Made by a program: the position numbers and the translations under genes | Assembly: GCA_022705325.1 (NCBI GenBank) | Contig: JAKJER010000002.1 | Coordinates: 188,891-252,890, forward strand | Source: Planctomycetota bacterium | GTDB lineage: Bacteria > Planctomycetota > Phycisphaerae > SM23-33 | Direction: 5' to 3' | DNA: 64,000 bases | Notes under the pieces: model-generated | The model's database searches: none | Told to the model about the DNA's origin: nothing | What the model saw: the letters and a program-made list of their open reading frames with translations, nothing else | Part shown: in pieces, positions 61,083 to 64,000 of the stretch | Numbering within the stretch: position 1 is the stretch's first letter | Layout: every line of letters starts with the position of its first letter

Positions 61083-61116
61083 GCGAAGTCGACACGTCAC
61101 CCCGCATCAACAACGA

Positions 61117-61138
61117 GAGCCCGCCACGCGGCGGGCTC
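61117..61138. terminator. Hairpin between convergent oxidoreductase genes
   Basis: A perfect 9-bp stem GAGCCCGCC (61117-61125) with GGCGGGCTC (61130-61138) and an ACGC loop; pairing extends imperfectly to 61108-61147. No T-tract follows on either strand, so termination may be inefficient. Confidence 0.5.
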
Positions 61139-61178
61139 CCGTGCTGTTGAGTCATTTGCGATAGCCGTTCGGCGTTGC

Positions 61179-62510
61179 TCAGACCGACCACGGCTTGCGG
61201 TAGTCCCGCGTGAGCCACTTCGGGTCGCTGGCGCTGTCGGCGAAGCAGAGCTTGGCGGGGTCCCACTTGATCGTCTTCTGGTTGTAGTACGCCTGGTTCA
61301 TCAGGTGGCAGCAGATGGCCGACCGGCCGCCGACCTGCTCGCTGGTGATTGGCTTCTTGCGGCTCTTGACGCAGTCCATGAAGTCCCAGAGGTGGTTCTT
61401 GCTGACGTAGAGCTGGATCTTCGGGTCCTTCAAGTAGGCCCGCTGCGCCTTGGTCACCTCGGCGGCGCAGGAACTCTTTCGGCCCTTCTCCACGCTGGAG
61501 GCCACGACCTTGCCGCCCAGGATCATCTCGAACCGGCCGCGGTTGACCTTCACCTCGCCCTCGCTGCCGAAGAAGTGCACGCCGAAACCGTTGGAGTGAA
61601 TGACTTCCACGCCGTTGGCGTAGACGAGCTTCGCCCCGCGCTTGTCGCCCTGCTTGGCTGGCGGCAAGGCCTGGACCGGCCCGCTGCCGTCCATTCCCAG
61701 GCCCCACTGCGCGATGTCCAGATGGTGCGCGCCCCAGTCGGTCACCATGCCCCCGCCGTACTCGCGGTAGTTCCGCCAGTGCGGGAAGTGATTGTGAACG
61801 CCTCGCGGGCTGAGGACGGAATTGTAAGGCCGCACCGGCGCCGGGCCCTGCCACATGTCCCAGTCCAGGCCCTCTTCCATCTTCTCTTCGGGCAGGTTGC
61901 AGGGCACGCCCGGGTCGCCGAACTGGCACTCCACCCGGCTGATCTTGCCGATCGCCCCGTTGAGCACCAGTTCGCAGGCCACCCGGAACTCCATGCTCGA
62001 CCGCTGCATCGAACCGGTCTGGAGCACGCGATTGTTGGCATCGACGGCCTTGATGACCTCGATGGCCTCGTGAATGTTGTGGGTCAGCGGCTTTTCGCAG
62101 TAGACGTCCTTGCCGACCTTCAGGGCCGCCACCGTGATGATGGCATGCCAGTGGTCGGGCGTGGCGATGCAGACGGCGTCGATGTCCTTGCGGGCCAGCA
62201 GTTCACGGAAGTCGACATAGGCGTCGCACTTGGGGTTTTCGACCTTCTTGCCCTTGTAGTGGTCGATGACGCGCTTCTGGGCGTGCTCGCGCCGCGTCTT
62301 GTCCACCTCGCAGACGGCCAGCACCTGCGTATTGAGGCCCAGAAAGCCGCCCAGCAAGCCACCGTTCTGCTTGCCCATGCCGATGAACCCCATTCCCACG
62401 CGCTCGCTGGGCTTCACGTCCGCCGCCCACACGCGGGGATTCAAAACGAACGGAGCGGCGACCGCCGACGCGGCGGTATGCTTCAGGAATGAACGTCGTG
62501 TGTGTCCCAT
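61179..62510 (-). CDS. Tat-exported Gfo/Idh/MocA-family oxidoreductase
   Basis: This 443-residue protein has a clear Tat signal (MGHTRRSFLKHTAASAVAAPF), the Rossmann region MGFIGMGKQNGGLLGGFLGL (about 40-60), IDAVCIATPDHWH, the VYCEKPLTHNIHEAIEV motif (about 130-146) and MVTDWGAHHLDIAQWGLG (about 260-277). It is closest in architecture to the 43299-44582 protein. The substrate is presumably a sugar or glycoside outside the cytoplasm. GGAAAGG precedes the ATG at 62510 and the signal peptide begins there, so longer starts are rejected. It is divergent from the metallopeptidase-like gene. Confidence 0.9.
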   Translation of the reverse strand: MGHTRRSFLKHTAASAVAAPFVLNPRVWAADVKPSERVGMGFIGMGKQNGGLLGGFLGLNTQVLAVCEVDKTRREHAQKRVIDHYKGKKVENPKCDAYVDFRELLARKDIDAVCIATPDHWHAIITVAALKVGKDVYCEKPLTHNIHEAIEVIKAVDANNRVLQTGSMQRSSMEFRVACELVLNGAIGKISRVECQFGDPGVPCNLPEEKMEEGLDWDMWQGPAPVRPYNSVLSPRGVHNHFPHWRNYREYGGGMVTDWGAHHLDIAQWGLGMDGSGPVQALPPAKQGDKRGAKLVYANGVEVIHSNGFGVHFFGSEGEVKVNRGRFEMILGGKVVASSVEKGRKSSCAAEVTKAQRAYLKDPKIQLYVSKNHLWDFMDCVKSRKKPITSEQVGGRSAICCHLMNQAYYNQKTIKWDPAKLCFADSASDPKWLTRDYRKPWSV

Positions 62511-62709
62511 GATCTGCCTTTCCAGTTGCTGGGTCCTGCACCGGATCGCCGGCCCGCGCCGACGGAAATCCTCATTCTGCGTCGTCCGTCCCGTTGCGGC
62601 AGTCGCTACTGCGACCGGATGCCGCGCCAGACAACGCATGTTGGCATAACGCAAGTCCGGGCCAATTAGCGCCGCCTGGCGTCGCGAAAGCTAATGCCCG
62701 CAAGAGGAA

Positions 62710-62738
62710 TTGCCAAATCCCCGGCCGCGTAGTACACT
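62710..62738 (+). promoter_or_regulatory. Promoter of the metallopeptidase-like gene, near-leaderless
   Basis: TTGCCA (62710-62715), a 17-base spacer and TACACT (62733-62738). The ATG at 62749 lies only 10 bases past the -10, so the message has almost no leader; no Shine-Dalgarno sequence is visible. Confidence 0.55.
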
Positions 62739-62748
62739 GTCGGTACGT

Positions 62749-63657
62749 ATGAAGTTCAGGCACGTGATCCTGGCGACCGTTGTAGGCTTGCTGCCCGTCT
62801 CGTTCTGGGCGGGGGGCGAGCAGATAGTCCTGCGTCCGTCGTCGTCGCCCACGTCTTCGCCCGCCCGGCACGCCGCCGAACCCGGCGGCACCGCACGCCC
62901 TGCCCCGGATGCTCCAGCCGCCGAAGGCGACTCGGTTGTCCGCAAGAGCAACCAGGCAAGCAAGCGCGGGTGCGGCAGCGCGGCCTGGCTTCGCGGAAAG
63001 GTCCACCTGTGCAACCTGTTCGTTTACGACCGCCACTCCCGTTGGAGCGACGAGGAGCGGCGCAGCGTTGTCCAGCGGATGGATGACGCCGTTCGCTTCC
63101 TGGTCGGCGAGGCCGCACGGTACCGCGTGGAGGTCGCCTTCTCTCAGGAGACGCTGGCGGATGCGGCCTGCGAGCAGACCATCCCGACCGACATGTTCGC
63201 CCCGCCCAACTGGATCGGGGATGCCGTCCGCCGTCTCGGCTACGACAGCGTCAACGACCTGGTCCGCTCCGTGCGTCAGCGGACCGGCTGCCAGGAGGTC
63301 GCCCTGCTGGTCCACGTCAACAAGCGGGCCACCTCCTACAACCTCACCTTCTCCGACGGAATCCATGGCGACTTCCACGCCGAGCGGGCCGTCATGTTCA
63401 GCCGCTATCGCGACGGAAGGCCCACCTGCGCGGGCAGCTATGCCCACGAGATCCTCCACAACTTCGGGGCGGGCGAGTTGTACTTCCCCTTCGACACGGA
63501 CACCCGCCGGAAGACGCTGGCAGCCTCGATGTTCCCCGACGACGTGATGTGCCGCGTCGACTACAATCTCCGCCGCATCAGCGTCGGCGAGTACACCGCC
63601 TACCGTGTCGGCTGGATCGATCGCCTCGACCCGCGGCACAAGGTCTTCGAGGACTGA
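62749..63657 (+). CDS. Exported zinc metallopeptidase-like protein (HEILH)
   Basis: This 302-residue protein has a signal-like N-terminus (MKFRHVILATVVGLLPVSFWAG) and a low-complexity linker rich in Pro, Ser and Ala (about 30-65). The zinc-binding motif HEILH (233-237) sits in YAHEILHNFGAGELYFPFDT, whose HNFGAGELY resembles the M6-like HEFxHxLGxPDLY. Glu234 would be the general base and Glu243 or the downstream region may supply a further ligand. DDVMCRVDYNLRRISVGEY follows. I do not recognise the exact family. ATG 62749 is chosen over upstream starts because of the signal peptide and promoter position. It is convergent with bioD. Confidence 0.65.
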   Translation: MKFRHVILATVVGLLPVSFWAGGEQIVLRPSSSPTSSPARHAAEPGGTARPAPDAPAAEGDSVVRKSNQASKRGCGSAAWLRGKVHLCNLFVYDRHSRWSDEERRSVVQRMDDAVRFLVGEAARYRVEVAFSQETLADAACEQTIPTDMFAPPNWIGDAVRRLGYDSVNDLVRSVRQRTGCQEVALLVHVNKRATSYNLTFSDGIHGDFHAERAVMFSRYRDGRPTCAGSYAHEILHNFGAGELYFPFDTDTRRKTLAASMFPDDVMCRVDYNLRRISVGEYTAYRVGWIDRLDPRHKVFED

Positions 63658-63673
63658 CCGTCAGGCTTTCTTT

Positions 63674-64000
63674 CTAACGGCGCCCCAGTCCGGCAATGGC
63701 TTCCCAGTCCACGCGAGCGATGGCGAACTGCGTCTCGCTGCCGATGCACGACTTCTCCACGGAACTCTCGGCGTCTTCGGGCACGATCGCCAGCACACCC
63801 AGGCCGCCCCGCAGGGCGATCTGCTCGGGATTCGTGAACATCGCCAGCTCCGCATCGTCGCTCGGCCCGGCCCCCGCCGCACCCTGCAACCCAGCCGCAG
63901 GCGGATCCAGCAGGTACCGATTCACCACCACGCCCGCCAGGTGCAGGCCCGCCTGACGCGCGGCGTGCAGCGTCAGCAGCGTGTGGTTGATCGTCCCCAG
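63674..64000 (-). CDS. bioD: Dethiobiotin synthetase, C-terminal part
   Basis: The frame enters at the right edge of the window, so the start is missing and 108 residues remain. The segment LGTINHTLLTLHAARQAGLH, then LAGVVVNRYL, is the BioD motif around the ADP/biotin-precursor site, followed by NPEQIALRGGLGVLAIVPED, typical of the C-terminal region. BioD closes the ureido ring of 7,8-diaminopelargonate using CO2 and ATP in biotin synthesis. An insertion rich in Gly, Ala and Pro (PPAAGLQGAAGAGPSDDAEL) is visible. Neighbouring biotin genes would be to the right of the window. Confidence 0.8.
   Translation of the reverse strand: MGTINHTLLTLHAARQAGLHLAGVVVNRYLLDPPAAGLQGAAGAGPSDDAELAMFTNPEQIALRGGLGVLAIVPEDAESSVEKSCIGSETQFAIARVDWEAIAGLGRR

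Noticed and set aside
1..64000. CRISPR arrays, insertion sequences, prophage genes or rRNA
   Set aside because: No repeat-spacer pattern, transposase, integrase or phage structural protein, and no rRNA sequence, was seen. The tandem repeats found have 7-, 18- or 27-base periods without spacers.

Overview
This is a high-GC window (long runs near 70% GC) with most features typical of a Planctomycetota genome. These include several sulfatases, exported (Tat-type) Gfo/Idh/MocA oxidoreductases, DUF1080 and DUF2961 proteins, LamG/PEP-CTERM and short DUF1559-like pseudopilin genes, and large secreted proteins that combine beta-propellers with CxxCH haem motifs. No rRNA, phage, insertion sequence or CRISPR array was seen. 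One tRNA gene (Pro, GGG) is present. The taxonomic call is inference from gene content.

Layout. 1-4.7 kb is a minus-strand housekeeping run: pheA, tpiA, secG (with an unusual C-terminal extension), yicC, rpoZ, a stand-alone coaC, and the start of an exported protein. 5.0-7.0 kb holds a YjdF/DUF2238 membrane protein and a Tat-exported oxidoreductase. 7.2-8.9 kb (plus) pairs a GMP-synthase ATP-pyrophosphatase half with a HisF-like protein; neither has its glutaminase partner here. 9.0-12.4 kb has a PEP-CTERM LamG protein and a pseudopilin, each behind a strong sigma70-like promoter carrying the same 11-bp palindrome. 12.5-17.2 kb is a sialic-acid module: Asp-box sialidase-like protein, kelch/Na+-symporter fusion, and N-acetylneuraminate lyase. 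17.3-32 kb holds two giant haem-motif secreted proteins flanking a frameshifted DUF4838 gene, a YaaW-family gene, a GH172-type protein, a SpoU methyltransferase, a DUF1080 lipoprotein and a lower-GC gene with two TIR domains. 32-39.7 kb has a terpene-cyclase-repeat protein, a GH43-like protein, two sugar genes, tRNA-Pro and a beta-lactamase-fold/propeller fusion. 39.8-47.1 kb is a five-gene minus-strand operon (GH39, TIM-barrel epimerase, oxidoreductase, HEAT/discoidin protein, UroD-like). 47.2-54.6 kb has three sulfatases, a GH33 sialidase and an LL-diaminopimelate aminotransferase-like gene. 54.7-64 kb has an FAD oxidoreductase, an isomerase-like protein, a DegT aminotransferase, two further oxidoreductases, a metallopeptidase-like protein and the end of bioD.

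How the genes fit together. The accessory part reads as machinery for attacking sulfated, sialylated, fucose- or pentose-containing glycans. Exported sulfatases and glycosidases (GH33, GH39, GH43-like, GH172, GH99-like) release sugars. The sialic-acid module imports and cleaves Neu5Ac. Exported oxidoreductases with a TIM-barrel epimerase and a DUF1080 protein could form an oxidative (3-keto) route of glycoside cleavage. No dedicated regulator gene was recognised; regulation is visible only as promoters, inverted repeats and terminators. The most unusual items are the double-TIR protein (a candidate immune NADase), the SecG fusion, the promoter-palindrome pair, palindromic repeats inserted in frame in a sulfatase, and families of intergenic heptamer repeats.
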